Positions 1 to 10,591 of a stretch of 64,000 nucleotides of DNA are shown one piece after another. The stretch's first letter is position 1. Each line of letters starts with the position of its first letter. The stretch is from Clitoria ternatea (lineage: Eukaryota; Streptophyta; Magnoliopsida; Fabales; Fabaceae). A program made the translations under genes and the position numbers. The DNA lies in NCBI GenBank assembly GCA_037962975.1, contig CM075671.1:42804501-42868500 (forward strand). The letters run 5' to 3'. The notes under the pieces are model-generated. The model was given only the letters and a program-made list of their open reading frames with translations. It had not been told where the DNA came from and ran no database searches.

Positions 1-301
1 TCACTTGAAGATTCGGAGACGGGAATCCATTGCTTAGCCATAGTGGATGCAATATGGTAGCTTATAGTTCAACTTTGATATTTTGATGGTCTTTGAAACA
101 TCCAGAATTAATAAAAACAAGCCTGAAAACCCTAGAAAATTTTTCGTGATTCAATCCAGAATCGAAACAAGGGTTTAAAGATACTTAAATTGATTACCAA
201 AATGTGGTAGACATGCTTACACATTGATACATAATCATGCAATGGCTAAATGGGACCCAACACATAGCAAAACACATAAATTTTTAAAGAATCAGGGGCT
301 T

Positions 302-579
302 GAATCGATTCAAGGCTGGCATGAATCGATTCATGTGTGAAAATTGCCAAAACAGGTGCCACAAGGGGATGGATCGATTCACCCTCCCCTGGGAATCGAT
401 TCACGCGTTAAATTTTTCATAAATCAGGCCCTTGAATCAATTCATCCACATGGTGAATCGATTCATGCATGAAAATTTTATGGAACAATTGAAACACAGC
501 ACAATGAATCGATTCATGAAACGGGGGAATCGATTCATAGAGAACAATGAATCGATTCAAGAAACAGGGGAATCGATTC
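302..579. repeat. Array of GAATCGATTC palindromes
   Basis: Ten copies of the palindrome GAATCGATTC or one-mismatch variants start at about 302, 323, 371, 393, 434, 455, 506, 527, 549 and 570. Successive distances are 21, 48, 22, 41, 21, 51, 21, 22 and 21 bp. Most are close to whole multiples of about 10.4 bp. The spacer sequences differ. An open frame through this array is only a by-product of the repeats and is not a gene. Confidence 0.8.
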
Positions 580-1211
580 ACACCTGTTGTATATCAGTTC
601 TTGACAGCAACTTTGGAAATGTCAAAATTTTCAACTTCTAGCTACTCTATCTTTTTCATATCAAATCCAATGACTACCAAACTTTGACACTAGCTAAAAT
701 ACGTTATTTGTGATGTGCAACCACTAGTCACACTCAAAAATTCCTAAAAACGAGACTTATGTGCATAATTGTGTTTGACTTGTTTTGAGGCATTTTGATG
801 TAACTTATAGGTCAATTCTCAATGGAATTGGCCCATTCCAGTTTCTACAAGTCACAAATCAATGCATAGATGTTATTGAAATTGTCTTATGTCATTCATA
901 CCTTATAAATTTCTATTTGACTATCTCAATTGCCCAATTATGCATGAAAACCATATAACTATCATTTATTCATGGTTCTATCACATAACTACTATCATTC
1001 TTCATACTTTAACAGTTCTTGGGCATTTCATACACCAACATTATATCACATACATGTTCAAAGTTCCTGAATATATTGAACCTCGTATGTATATGGTAGG
1101 ACCATCCATGGTCTCCATACTTAAACATCATCATTCATCTAAACGTCAAGTATATGCTTAAAATGGATCTAGGCTTCCAGTTGAAGCCGTCAGTTACCTA
1201 TCCACTAAGCA

Positions 1212-1214
<3 letters not shown>

Positions 1215-1247
<33 letters not shown>
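1215..1247. repeat. TA dinucleotide microsatellite
   Basis: An uninterrupted run of alternating A and T of about 33 bp inside the left LTR-like region. Confidence 0.9.
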
Positions 1248-1251
<4 letters not shown>

Positions 1252-3112
1252 ATCATCAAAATAGGTATACACAGGAGTCGGCTAAGGCTACTATAAAACT
1301 ACTATATGCATTATATACAAGGTATATACAATGCTCCACACTTGATATTGATGACCTTTCACCAATCACCGTCATATCCTAAGTCCACTGTAAGTATATC
1401 CAAAAATAGGGGTGAGCATTATACATGTTAAATGACAGTTATTGAACTAAATCAATTATCCAATTCTCTACCATACATTGAGATATCACAATCAAACAAT
1501 AACATAGACTGCCATTCAACATTGTTCACTCACATCACATATTCTTATCATGATTCACATAATTATCATAATCAAGTTATTCACAATATCTCATCACAAT
1601 GCTATATCATCACGTTATTCTCAATGTTATACATATGCGTACATATATTTCTCATTCAATTGGATCCAATTATTCATTATTAAATTTTATGTTGTAACAC
1701 TAGCTCTCGGCCATATATTCAGCTCTCAACTGATTCAGTCGTTTTACTGGTACCAAACCATTTGCCCTCTCATGTAACAATCACTCTCAGCGACAATGGC
1801 AGTGTTACGGGTAGCCCTAAGTCCCACTCAGTAGGCTTGCCTTGAGTCCCACTCAAGGTCTTTTGTGGAATCCATGAAACCACATAACATAGAAATCTCA
1901 TTTCGTGTTAAATCTTCACACAATGCATCTCATGCTATAGGTAACATTAGACAATTCATTCAAGTGCATCTCATACAATATCTCTATATCCTCAACAAGC
2001 ATCTCATGCAATGTTTCACATCATCAATTCAAGTATCCTACTACATCTCATGCATAGGTACTATCCAATCAAACCATTACATCTCATGTAATATATATCA
2101 CACAACAATACTAATTATAATTTATATCTCATGCATTCTATCATAATTTTATGGACGGCAAACAACATAATCATCATAATTCATGGAGCACATCATTCAC
2201 AATTCAATATATTAATATACCTTGAACCCATCCATAAACCATACATTTAAAATGTAAAAGCTTCCCCTACCTGGAATAGAGAATTCTAAAAGCTCCTCGA
2301 GCTATCAAACACTTACTAAACGCTAATCGTAAGCTCCGATCTTGATTTCTCAAAATCAAACAACTTCCTAAAATTCACAATAATTGATTTTAATACCACA
2401 ATCAATACAAACATCGCTTGCCAAGTTAGGAATCATTAAATTATGACCATTTCGGTAAGATATAACTCACCGAACCAAGTCGTCGACTTTGGAACTCGCC
2501 TCCGATCAGGCTTCAAGCTCCGAATCACTCCAAAACTCTTTGAAACCACCTTATTCTATTGAAATAACAATTATTAAGCTTTAATCTTATGGAAATAGTA
2601 ATCTAGAAGCCATTTCAACTTACTTTTACATGAAGCTCAAGGCCTATGAAAACCCCAAGCTATCCACATGTACCAATAGCTCTTAAATGCTTCAAAATTC
2701 ACAAAATTGAAAGAGTTAAAGAGTGGAGGCAAGAATAACTCAAAACCCAAAATGGGAGTTCATCAACTTACCTCAAATTAAAGAAATTGGAGCTCCCCCC
2801 CTTCAAACTCAAGCTGCCAACGTGAAGAGGAAAGGAAAAGAAGCTTAGGTTTCACTTTAATTTGATGAATTTAAGAGAAAGAGATGGTAAAATAAAGTGG
2901 TGAAGTCACAATGGTGAAGAAGCTAAATGGCCAAGTTCTCTCCTCTGCATCACATGAAATTGACAAAAATGAGGGAGAAGAAGTAAGCCTTTATCATCAA
3001 ATCGTTAAGGGTAGAAAAGTAATTTGACCCTATTTTTATTAATTAACTCCATTTAACCTTTTCTAATCCTTTAATTAATTTAATTTCTCATAACCTTGAT
3101 TAGGATGTTATA

Positions 3113-4234
3113 GTTTTGGTACTGGTGTGTTTCTTGACTACATGTGTTATGCTTGAGGGGTTATAGCTGGATTATGAATTTAAATTGCATTTGTTGAATA
3201 TTGGTTGGATTGACACCTTAATGCGTGAATTTGATGAAGGATAGTTGAGTTGAAATATGAATTATGCCATGATAAGGTATGCACTAAGCTATATATATAT
3301 ATAATGTTGACTCCATGGGGTATGACATTGTGATAAACATCTGAAGTTTGAATTTGGCATGAGTTGTGTGAGGTTATGGTTAAATTTAATGTTATAAATT
3401 ATGAGCTGATGTTTTCTTGGCATGGAGCCATTGATATAGATTTATATTTAAGAATTAATCCATGGCAAGTTTTATGTTTTCAATTCAAACCCTTTGGATT
3501 GTTATGGGACTAGATAATGTGCTTGCATTGCGGTGGGCAGGTTATTGCATATTTTGCTGAAATCATGAGAATGGATTTTTATGATGGAATTGATGATGAC
3601 TTGATTAGATACTTGTAGTATAATGACATATGTTTTGTTGAATCGTGGCTTGAAGAACTCTGAGCATTGAGTTAACTATAGGCAGATTGTTAAGACCTTA
3701 ATTGCATGAGCAGGTTCTAACATGGTTTGATTGGATTTATATGGTTGTGTGTATGTTATGTGGAAGTAAATATAGTGTTATGTAATCATAAGGTACCTTG
3801 AAGGAACTAGGTGTATCAAATTAAGTGTTTGAGAGAATTACACTCCCTAAACAGTCTCTACATGCTAGAATGTGCATACTAAGTTTGTGCATAACTTTAA
3901 ATTATAGATTGTAATACATTATATCAGTCTAGTGTCTTGAGTTGTGCTTAAAGTGACCAAAACATGGTTTATCGCATAACTTACTCATACGATAGAATTT
4001 TGGTGAATGGACTTCGCCAACAGATCCAAGATGATGAGAACATGGTGCCTACAAAATTTAGCATCAATCAGACTTAAAACGAGTGACTTAAGGGTCCTAG
4101 AAGTTGGTTTAAGGGTTAGAGTGTTGATATTTTTGCTCAAGCGAGCCAATTCTTGCTTGAGCGAGCTTGTAAGTGATTTGGGGTGTGTTTTCTGGTCAAA
4201 TCTCACTCAAGCAAGAGTCACATGGTTAGGTTTT
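3113..4234. mobile_element. Old LTR-like relic, left part (interrupted by the Copia element)
   Basis: Non-coding AT-rich sequence. Its right end carries CGCTYRAGCG-type quasi-palindromes centred at about 4138, 4158 and 4208. The sequence resumes at 13742 after the Copia insertion with more copies of the same motif. The composition and motif content resemble the LTRs of G1 and C, so I read it as a decayed LTR. No matching partner LTR, PBS or coding region is visible. Confidence 0.4.
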
Positions 4235-4353
4235 TGTGTTTGAACATGTTAACAGGTCCAAAAGATGTGCAAGGATTTTGATAATGACAAGTACTCTTGA
4301 AGAAACAATGCAAAAACAAAGACATGAAATCAGAATTGAAGAAACAGCGAAGA

Positions 4354-4832
4354 TAATCGATTAGGCCATAGATGCTAATCGATTAGAAGCCTTCTGTCTT
4401 GGAAGAAATTGCATCAGAGTTGAAGCTAATCGATTAGGCCATAGATTCTAATCGATTAGAAGCTTTCTGTCTTGGAAGAAATTGCATCAGAGTCGAAGAT
4501 AATCGATTAAGGAAGCCTCATAATCGATTAGACACTCACTGGAATTAAGATAATCGATTGCACACTTAAGACTAATCGATTACAGCAATCAAAAATGGAA
4601 TTAAATGCATCAGGCACACATGCTAATCGATTAAGAGAGCCATATAATCAATTAGGAAGCCACTGGAATTTAAGGTAATCGATTGCAAGACATGCTAATC
4701 GATTAGGATGCTGCGAAGACAAATTAAATGCATCAGGTACAAGATGCTAATCGATTACAGGTAATGAGATAATCGATTAGTGACTCTCTGACTTGAAGCT
4801 AATCGATTACAACGCGAGGATGTAATCGATTA
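4354..4832. promoter_or_regulatory. Phased TAATCGATTA palindrome array in Copia U3
   Basis: Fifteen ATCGAT-centred copies of TAATCGATTA, or close variants, plus one decayed copy (TAATCAATTA at 4645) start at 4354, 4376, 4427, 4449, 4500, 4521, 4551, 4573, 4624, 4645, 4676, 4696, 4748, 4770, 4800 and 4823. Steps are 22, 51, 22, 51, 21, 30, 22, 51, 21, 31, 20, 52, 22, 30 and 23 bp. Part of the array behaves as a degenerate 73-bp tandem unit. It lies about 120 bp upstream of the TATA box, so it sits in U3 where an enhancer would be. The same array is repeated in the 3' LTR (about 12343-12821). Confidence 0.85.
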
Positions 4833-4950
4833 CGCTAGTGGAAAACAGATTTAAGTGGGAAAACCAGGTCATGTCTCCACCATTCTTTAAATTTCCACTA
4901 ACTGCAACGGCTATGAGGAACTAGGGCACACCTCAACTGCTATCATGGCT

Positions 4951-4959
4951 CTATAAATG
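4951..4959 (+). promoter_or_regulatory. Copia LTR TATA box
   Basis: CTATAAATG lies between the palindrome array and an A-rich putative transcript start (about 4975-4990). The copy in the 3' LTR is at about 12941. The position is as expected for the U3/R boundary. Confidence 0.7.
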
Positions 4960-5749
4960 GAGGAAGAACACAAGCACAAAGAGCAACAAACACACAACCA
5001 AGAAGCAACAATTCATAGCTCTATTTTGTGCTTTGTAAGCCTATCTCTTGCATTTTTATACTTTCAATTGTATATCCTCTCATCTTGAGAGATTAGAATT
5101 TGGAGAGCTTTTCACTTGTATATCTGCTCTATCAAGAGAGTATATTGATTGTAAACACAAACTCCAAACACACAAAGTTATTCACTCTAGGTTGAGTGGC
5201 TGTTCACTCTAGGATTGAGTGGTTACAAAGGTTGTGGACTCAACCTTTGGGATATTGTGAGATTGAGAGATTGGGTGGGTTGCCCTTATACTTGTGAGGA
5301 TTGGGTTCTTGAGTGTGGGACACTAGGAAGCCGCAATTGCTCAAAGTTGTATCTCTAGTCTACAATAGTGGAAAATCCTCTAAGTGGGTTGCTTAGAGGC
5401 GAGACGTACACCGGATTGGGTGGAACTCGTTACATCGGTTTGCAAGCTTCTCTTCCTTACTCTTTTACTTCCACATATTGCATATTTGCTGATTGGTATT
5501 GTTTGGCTAAGAAGAACACACTTGAACTTGCTTAATTTGCTTTACTTTAGATATTGCACACCAAGTGTTTGCTAAATTGTCTCAACAATACTTACCTCTT
5601 GTAGTGCATTGCATATCATTGTTACTTGCTTTCACTTGCACAATCTCATAAACTTGGTTATAGAAATCAATTTCAAAGGCATTCCAAGCAAAAGTTTTAT
5701 AACTCAATTCACCCCCCCTCTTGAGTATTGAGGCCACTTGAACAACAAG

Positions 5750-5761
5750 TGGTATCAGAGC
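5750..5761 (+). other. Primer binding site (initiator Met tRNA)
   Basis: TGGTATCAGAGC, two bases after the 5' LTR end, is the classic plant PBS complementary to the 3' end of initiator methionine tRNA. It primes minus-strand cDNA synthesis. Confidence 0.95.
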
Positions 5762-5803
5762 TTGACTCTTGGTAGATCAAGCTTAACAGCTTCAAGAGAT
5801 TAA

Positions 5804-8800
5804 ATGGCCTCAAGTTCTCAAAATGTTTTTCCCGAGGGTGGTGCGATAAATAGACCTCCCGCTTTCAATGGGGAAGGGTATGCCTTTTGGAAAGAGAGAA
5901 TGAAAATCTTCATTCAATCAATTGATTTGAGAATATGGAATGCCATTGAAAATGGTCCCTATATACCAATGCATACCATAGATAGCAAGAATGTTGAAAA
6001 ACCCATAGATGAATGGACTAGCGAGGAAGAAAAGAAAGTCCAATATGGCTACAAGGCCAAAAATCTCATTACCATGGCTTTAGGACAAGACGAATTTTTT
6101 AGAATAATGACATGCCAAACCGCTAAAGAAATGTGGGATACTCTTCAAGTAACCCATGAAGGTACTAATGATGTAAAGGACTCAAAGATTAGTACTCTTA
6201 CTAGTCAATATGAATGCTTTAGATTAAACTCTCATGAATCGATTGTTGATATGCAAAAAAGGTTTACTCTCATCATTAATCAACTCATTACACTTGGAAA
6301 GACTTACACTAACAAAGAACTCATTCATAAAGTGTTGAAAAGTCTTAACAGAGAATGGCAACCGCTAGTTACCGCCATCAAACAATCTCCTAGCATAAAC
6401 GAAATGTCTCTGGCCACTTTATTTGGTAAGTTGCAGGAACAAGAACAAGAGCTGAAAGAATTAAAGATGGCGGAAGAGGAAGAAAAATCTTCCAAGAAAA
6501 AGGGTCTTGCTCTCAAAGCTACTTCCACAAATGAAGAAGAATCCGGAAGTGAACTTGATGAAGAAGAAGAATTTGGACTATTTGTGAAACGCTTCGGAAA
6601 ATTCATGAAAGGCAAACGCTTCCAAAGAAGCTTCAAAAGCTCAGGTAAGAAACCTATCACTAAAGAAAACTCTCCCTCACCCAACTGTTTTGAATGTGGC
6701 AAGGAAGGGCACTTCAAAGCCGATTGTCCAAACCTCAAAAAGAAGGGCAAGGACAAACAAAGAAGAAGAAGAGCCTATATTGCGTGGGATGAGAATGATG
6801 TGAGCAGCTCCGATGACTCGGAAGATGAGCAAGCCAATCTTTGCTTAATGGCAAATCATCAAGAAGAGGAAAATGAGGTATGCTTCAAGGCAAGCAACAC
6901 CCATTGGTACTTGGATAGCGGGTGTTCGAAGCATATGACGGGAGATATAACCAAATTTACATCATTCACTCCCAAACGAAAAGGAAGCGTCACCTATGGA
7001 GACAACACTAAGGGAAGAATCCTAGGCATTGGAAATATTGGTAAGAACTCTTCCACCTCCATAAGTGATGTATTGTATGTTGAAGGCCTCAAACATAATT
7101 TACTTAGTATAAGTCAATTATGTGACAAAGGATATAGAGTCTTATTTGAATCAAATTGCTGCATAATTGAGCATAAGACTAATAAGGAAATCAAGTTTGT
7201 AGGCCAAAGAATTGATAATATTTACATGATTGATATGGATAGTTTGTCTACAAATGATGAACAATGCTTCATTTCAAAAGAGGATGAAACATGGCTATGG
7301 CATAGAAGAATAGCTCATATACATGTAGACCACTTGAACAAACTTGTCTCTAAAGATTTAGTAATTGGTCTACCAAAGCTTAAATTTGAAAATAAATTTT
7401 GTGATGCATGTCAAAAGGGAAAACAAGTAAAGGCATCTTTTCAATCCAAAAATATTGTTTCTACTCAAAGGCCTTTACAACTTTTGCACATGGATTTATT
7501 TGGACCATCCAAAATCAAAAGCTTTGGAGGTAATTACTATGGTCTAGTAATAGTAGATGACTATTCAAGATATACATGGACACTGTTTCTTGCTCATAAA
7601 AATGAAGCTTATCATGCATTCAAGAAACTTGCAAAGATTATCCAAAATGAGCAAAATTCAAAAATTGCATCCATTAGAACCGATCATGGGGGAGAATTTG
7701 AAAATCAATCTTTTGAAAAGTTTTGCGAAAAACATGGTATTAATCACAACTTTTCAGCTCCTAGAACTCCACAACAAAATGGAGTAGTTGAAAGAAAGAA
7801 TAGATCTTTAGTGGAGCTCGCTAGAACCATGCTAAATGAAAACAATATTGCAAAACATTTTTGGGCTGATGCGGTAAACACCGCGTGTTATGTTATGAAT
7901 AGATGTTTGATAAGGCCTATTTTAAAGAAAACCCCCTATGAGCTTTACAAAGGTAGAAAACCCAACATTGCATACTTTCATATCTTCGGATGTAAATGTT
8001 TTGTGCTCAACAATGGAAAGGATAATCTAGGGAAGTTTGATGCAAAATCTGATGAGGCAATCTTCCTAGGATATTCTCAATCAAGTAAATGTTATAGAAT
8101 TTTCAACAAACAAACAAATACCATTGAGGAATCTATTCATGTCAAATTTGATGAAAATAGCCATAACCCTCCGAGAAAGGAAGATGTTGATGATCTTGTA
8201 GGTACCTTTCAAGAAATGAACTTACAAGACAAAGAAGAAGAAGTCAACCATGATGGAGGTGCAGCACAAGTTGAGAAACAACAAGATTGGGTAACTTTGA
8301 AGGATCATCCCTTGGACAAGATCATTGGAGAAATAACCAAAGGGGTAAGTACTCGAAACGCCATTAGAAATGCATGCAATCACTTGGCCTTTGTATCCCA
8401 AATAGAACCCAAGAATATTGACGAAGCCATTATTGATGAACATTGGATGTTGGCCATGCAAGAAGAGTTAAACCAATTTGAAAGAAATGAAGTTTGGGAA
8501 CTTGTGCCAAGACCCAATGATCATCTAATAATAGGCACCAAATGGGTGTTTAGAAATAAGCTAGATGAAAATGGAATAATAACTAGAAACAAAGCTAGAC
8601 TAGTAGCAAAGGGATACAACCAAGAAGAAGGAATAGACTATGAAGAAACATATGCTCCCGTAGCTAGGTTAGAAGCCATTAGATTATTGCTGGCTTTTGC
8701 ATGTTGTATGAATTTCAAATTGTATCAAATGGATGTCAAAAGTGCGTTCTTAAACGGCTACATTCAAGAAGAAGTTTATGTAGATCAACCTCCCGGTTTT

Positions 8801-9940
8801 GAAAATCATAAATTTCCAAACCATGTTTTCAAATTGAGAAAAGCCTTATATGGTTTGAAGCAAGCTCCAAGAGCTTGGTATGAGAGATTAAGCAAATTTC
8901 TTTTAGAACACAACTTTGAAAGAGGAAAGGTTGATACTACATTGTTTATAAAACGCAAACAAAATGACATCCTCTTGGTACAGATTTATGTAGATGACAT
9001 AATATTTGGTGCTACTAATGAAAATCTTTGTCAAGAATTTGCCAAGATTATGCAGAATGAGTTTGAAATGTCCTTGATGGGAGAACTCACCTTCTTCCTT
9101 GGACTACAAATAAAACAAGCCATTGATGGAACGTTCATTAGCCAAACCAAATACTGTAAGGAACTACTTAAAAGGTTTGGAATGGACAAGGCAAATGAGA
9201 TAGCTACACCAATGAGCACATCCTGCTATCTAGACAAAGACGAAAAGGGTAAGGACATTGAAATCACCAAATATCGAGGTATGATTGGATCCTTACTATA
9301 TTTAACTGCGAGTAGACCTGATATTATGTTTGCGGTATGTATATGTGCTAGATATCAAGCATGTCCCAAAGAATCACACTTGACTGCCGTAAAAAGAATT
9401 TTGAAATATCTTGTGGGTACTCAAAGTGTTGGTTTATGGTATCCCAAAGGCGTTGAATGTAATCTTTTAGGATATTCTGATTCCGACTTTGCGGGGTGTA
9501 AGCTTGATAGAAAAAGCACTAGTGGTACATGCCATTTGCTTGGTAGTTCCCTTGTTTCTTGGCATAGCAAGAAACAAGCAAGTGTTGCATTGTCAACAGC
9601 TGAGGCAGAATATGTAGCAGCTGGTAGTTGTTGTGCTCAAATTCTTTGGATGAGACAACAACTTCTTGATTTTGGTATTGCCTTGAATAAAGTCCCCATT
9701 AAATGTGATAATACAAGTGCCATTAACATCTCCAAGAATCCAGTAATGCACTCTAGAACCAAACACATTGAGATTAGGCATCACTTTATTAGAGATCATG
9801 TGTTAAAAGGGGATTGTGTACTTGAACATGTAGAAACTTCTCAGCAACTAGCTGATATTTTCACAAAACCCTTGGCTAGAGAGCAATTCATTCACATAAG
9901 AAGAGAATTAGGCATTCTGGACATGTCCAATTGTGTTTGA
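5804..9940 (+). CDS. gag-pol: Copia (Sirevirus-like) gag-pol polyprotein, 1378 aa, uninterrupted
   Basis: Encodes capsid and replication enzymes of the retrotransposon. The N-terminal ~250 residues are a Copia-type Gag (DUF4219/UBN2-like). A CX2CX4HX4C zinc knuckle is at about residues 295-308, followed by an acidic serine-rich stretch typical of Sireviruses. Protease: DSG at 371-373. Integrase: HHCC zinc region from about His500, and core Asp564, Asp627 and Glu663 with exact D-X35-E spacing. Reverse transcriptase: YVDD at 1062-1065. RNase H runs from about 1220 to 1360. All catalytic motifs I looked for are present and there is no internal stop. The ATG lies 42 bp after the PBS, the first in frame. 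Gag, protease, integrase, RT and RNase H are probably made as one polyprotein and cleaved. Expression is expected from the LTR promoter at 4951. Confidence 0.96.
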   Translation: MASSSQNVFPEGGAINRPPAFNGEGYAFWKERMKIFIQSIDLRIWNAIENGPYIPMHTIDSKNVEKPIDEWTSEEEKKVQYGYKAKNLITMALGQDEFFRIMTCQTAKEMWDTLQVTHEGTNDVKDSKISTLTSQYECFRLNSHESIVDMQKRFTLIINQLITLGKTYTNKELIHKVLKSLNREWQPLVTAIKQSPSINEMSLATLFGKLQEQEQELKELKMAEEEEKSSKKKGLALKATSTNEEESGSELDEEEEFGLFVKRFGKFMKGKRFQRSFKSSGKKPITKENSPSPNCFECGKEGHFKADCPNLKKKGKDKQRRRRAYIAWDENDVSSSDDSEDEQANLCLMANHQEEENEVCFKASNTHWYLDSGCSKHMTGDITKFTSFTPKRKGSVTYGDNTKGRILGIGNIGKNSSTSISDVLYVEGLKHNLLSISQLCDKGYRVLFESNCCIIEHKTNKEIKFVGQRIDNIYMIDMDSLSTNDEQCFISKEDETWLWHRRIAHIHVDHLNKLVSKDLVIGLPKLKFENKFCDACQKGKQVKASFQSKNIVSTQRPLQLLHMDLFGPSKIKSFGGNYYGLVIVDDYSRYTWTLFLAHKNEAYHAFKKLAKIIQNEQNSKIASIRTDHGGEFENQSFEKFCEKHGINHNFSAPRTPQQNGVVERKNRSLVELARTMLNENNIAKHFWADAVNTACYVMNRCLIRPILKKTPYELYKGRKPNIAYFHIFGCKCFVLNNGKDNLGKFDAKSDEAIFLGYSQSSKCYRIFNKQTNTIEESIHVKFDENSHNPPRKEDVDDLVGTFQEMNLQDKEEEVNHDGGAAQVEKQQDWVTLKDHPLDKIIGEITKGVSTRNAIRNACNHLAFVSQIEPKNIDEAIIDEHWMLAMQEELNQFERNEVWELVPRPNDHLIIGTKWVFRNKLDENGIITRNKARLVAKGYNQEEGIDYEETYAPVARLEAIRLLLAFACCMNFKLYQMDVKSAFLNGYIQEEVYVDQPPGFENHKFPNHVFKLRKALYGLKQAPRAWYERLSKFLLEHNFERGKVDTTLFIKRKQNDILLVQIYVDDIIFGATNENLCQEFAKIMQNEFEMSLMGELTFFLGLQIKQAIDGTFISQTKYCKELLKRFGMDKANEIATPMSTSCYLDKDEKGKDIEITKYRGMIGSLLYLTASRPDIMFAVCICARYQACPKESHLTAVKRILKYLVGTQSVGLWYPKGVECNLLGYSDSDFAGCKLDRKSTSGTCHLLGSSLVSWHSKKQASVALSTAEAEYVAAGSCCAQILWMRQQLLDFGIALNKVPIKCDNTSAINISKNPVMHSRTKHIEIRHHFIRDHVLKGDCVLEHVETSQQLADIFTKPLAREQFIHIRRELGILDMSNCV

Positions 9941-10029
9941 ATATTTTGTTGAATGGCATAATGTATGATATACATCACATTTCATGATTGGAACCTTGCT
10001 GTTTGATATATTTGAAGTTTTTGACTCCA

Positions 10030-10360
10030 TAATCGATTACTTTGATAATCCCAATCGATTACTAAGCTTCTGTTTCGAAGGTAATCGATTAGAACTCACC
10101 CATAATCGATTACAATCATTCTGTTTTTAAGATAATCGATTATACATTATCCATAATCGATTACGAAGCTTCTGTTTCCAGTTCAAAACGTTTCCTCTTC
10201 TTCATAATCGATTACCACATTGCCCCAATCGATTAGGACGATTCTGTTTCTAAACTAATCGATTACCGTAAGCCTCTAATCGATTACCCTTTGCACAAAA
10301 CGTTTGAAATTCCCCAGTAACAGTGATCTAATCGATTACCACCTGCCATGTAATCGATTA
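10030..10360. promoter_or_regulatory. Second TAATCGATTA array, upstream of ORF2
   Basis: Twelve palindromes (TAATCGATTA or CAATCGATTA) start at 10030, 10052, 10082, 10103, 10132, 10153, 10204, 10226, 10256, 10277, 10329 and 10351. Steps are 22, 30, 21, 29, 21, 51, 22, 30, 21, 52 and 22 bp. This is the same spacing rule as in the LTR, although spacers differ and the region is about 5 kb away. The longer spacers often hold TTCTGTTTC. The array ends about 120 bp before a TATA box, mirroring the LTR layout. The stretch 9941-10029 holds nothing else that I recognise. Confidence 0.85.
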
Positions 10361-10478
10361 GCATGCGTTCTGATGGGTCAAAACTCCAATTTCCTAGGCT
10401 CACTCGAAACTCTCCCTCTCTTAACTCACTTCACTCCTCCCTAAACTCTCTTTCCTCCTTCCTAAACCTAATCTTCAA

Positions 10479-10487
10479 CTATAAATA
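10479..10487 (+). promoter_or_regulatory. TATA box in front of the Copia second ORF
   Basis: CTATAAATA is followed by about 100 bp of CT-rich sequence resembling a plant 5' UTR, then a favourable start context (CACCATG) at 10592. With the array just upstream this looks like a stand-alone promoter for ORF2. Confidence 0.55.
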
Positions 10488-10591
10488 ACCCCTCATTCAC
10501 CTTCTCATCTCACACTACCTCCTTTCTCCCAAATCTCTCAAAACTCTCTAGCACTCATCTCTCTTCATCTCCTCTTTTAGCATTTTTCACC

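Larger units (their letters stand above)
1..3112 (-). mobile_element. Partial Gypsy-type LTR, minus orientation, truncated by the window edge
   Basis: Read on the minus strand, an LTR-like start (TATAACATCC, a decayed TGTAACATCC) lies at about 3112. It is followed by a short AT-rich U3, a pyrimidine-rich leader at about 2990-2790 and a splice-donor-like GAGGTAAGTT at about 2775-2766. This order matches the 5' part of element C's LTR in this window (TGTAACATCC start, pyrimidine-rich leader, GAGGTAAGTT), though the sequences are diverged. A GAATCGATTC array lies far inside at 302-579. No ORF longer than about 90 codons makes sense as protein. The second LTR, PBS and interior are off the left edge, so the family (Tekay/Del-like chromovirus is my inference) is uncertain. 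The rest of the stretch is AT-rich with a TA microsatellite. Confidence 0.5.
4235..5747 (+). repeat. Copia 5' LTR
   Basis: Starts TGTGTTTGAACATG and ends GAACAACA. The identical-length partner is at 12224-13736. It contains a palindrome array (4354-4832), a TATA box (about 4952) and a long pyrimidine/AT-rich R-U5. The start is fixed by the target duplication GTTTT and the end by the PBS two bases downstream. A 63-codon open frame inside it recurs in both LTRs and is not a gene. Confidence 0.95.

Noticed and set aside
432..641. 69-codon frame across the GAATCGATTC array
   Set aside because: The peptide is just the repeat translated; there is no start context or family similarity.
4354..4832. 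CRISPR-like array of short repeats and spacers
   Set aside because: Repeats are 10-bp palindromes with irregular 12-41-bp spacers inside a plant LTR, and there are no cas genes. This is not CRISPR.
5384..5575. 63-codon frame repeated at 13373-13564
   Set aside because: Lies inside the Copia LTRs, and the duplication is due to the LTR pair. No protein features.
5750..5761. Possible tRNA fragment
   Set aside because: Only 12 bp complementary to the tRNA 3' end. It is a retrotransposon primer binding site.
6325..6756. 143-codon minus-strand frame opposite Copia gag
   Set aside because: Shadow of gag in the antisense direction; Ser/Phe-rich composition reflects the sense codons.
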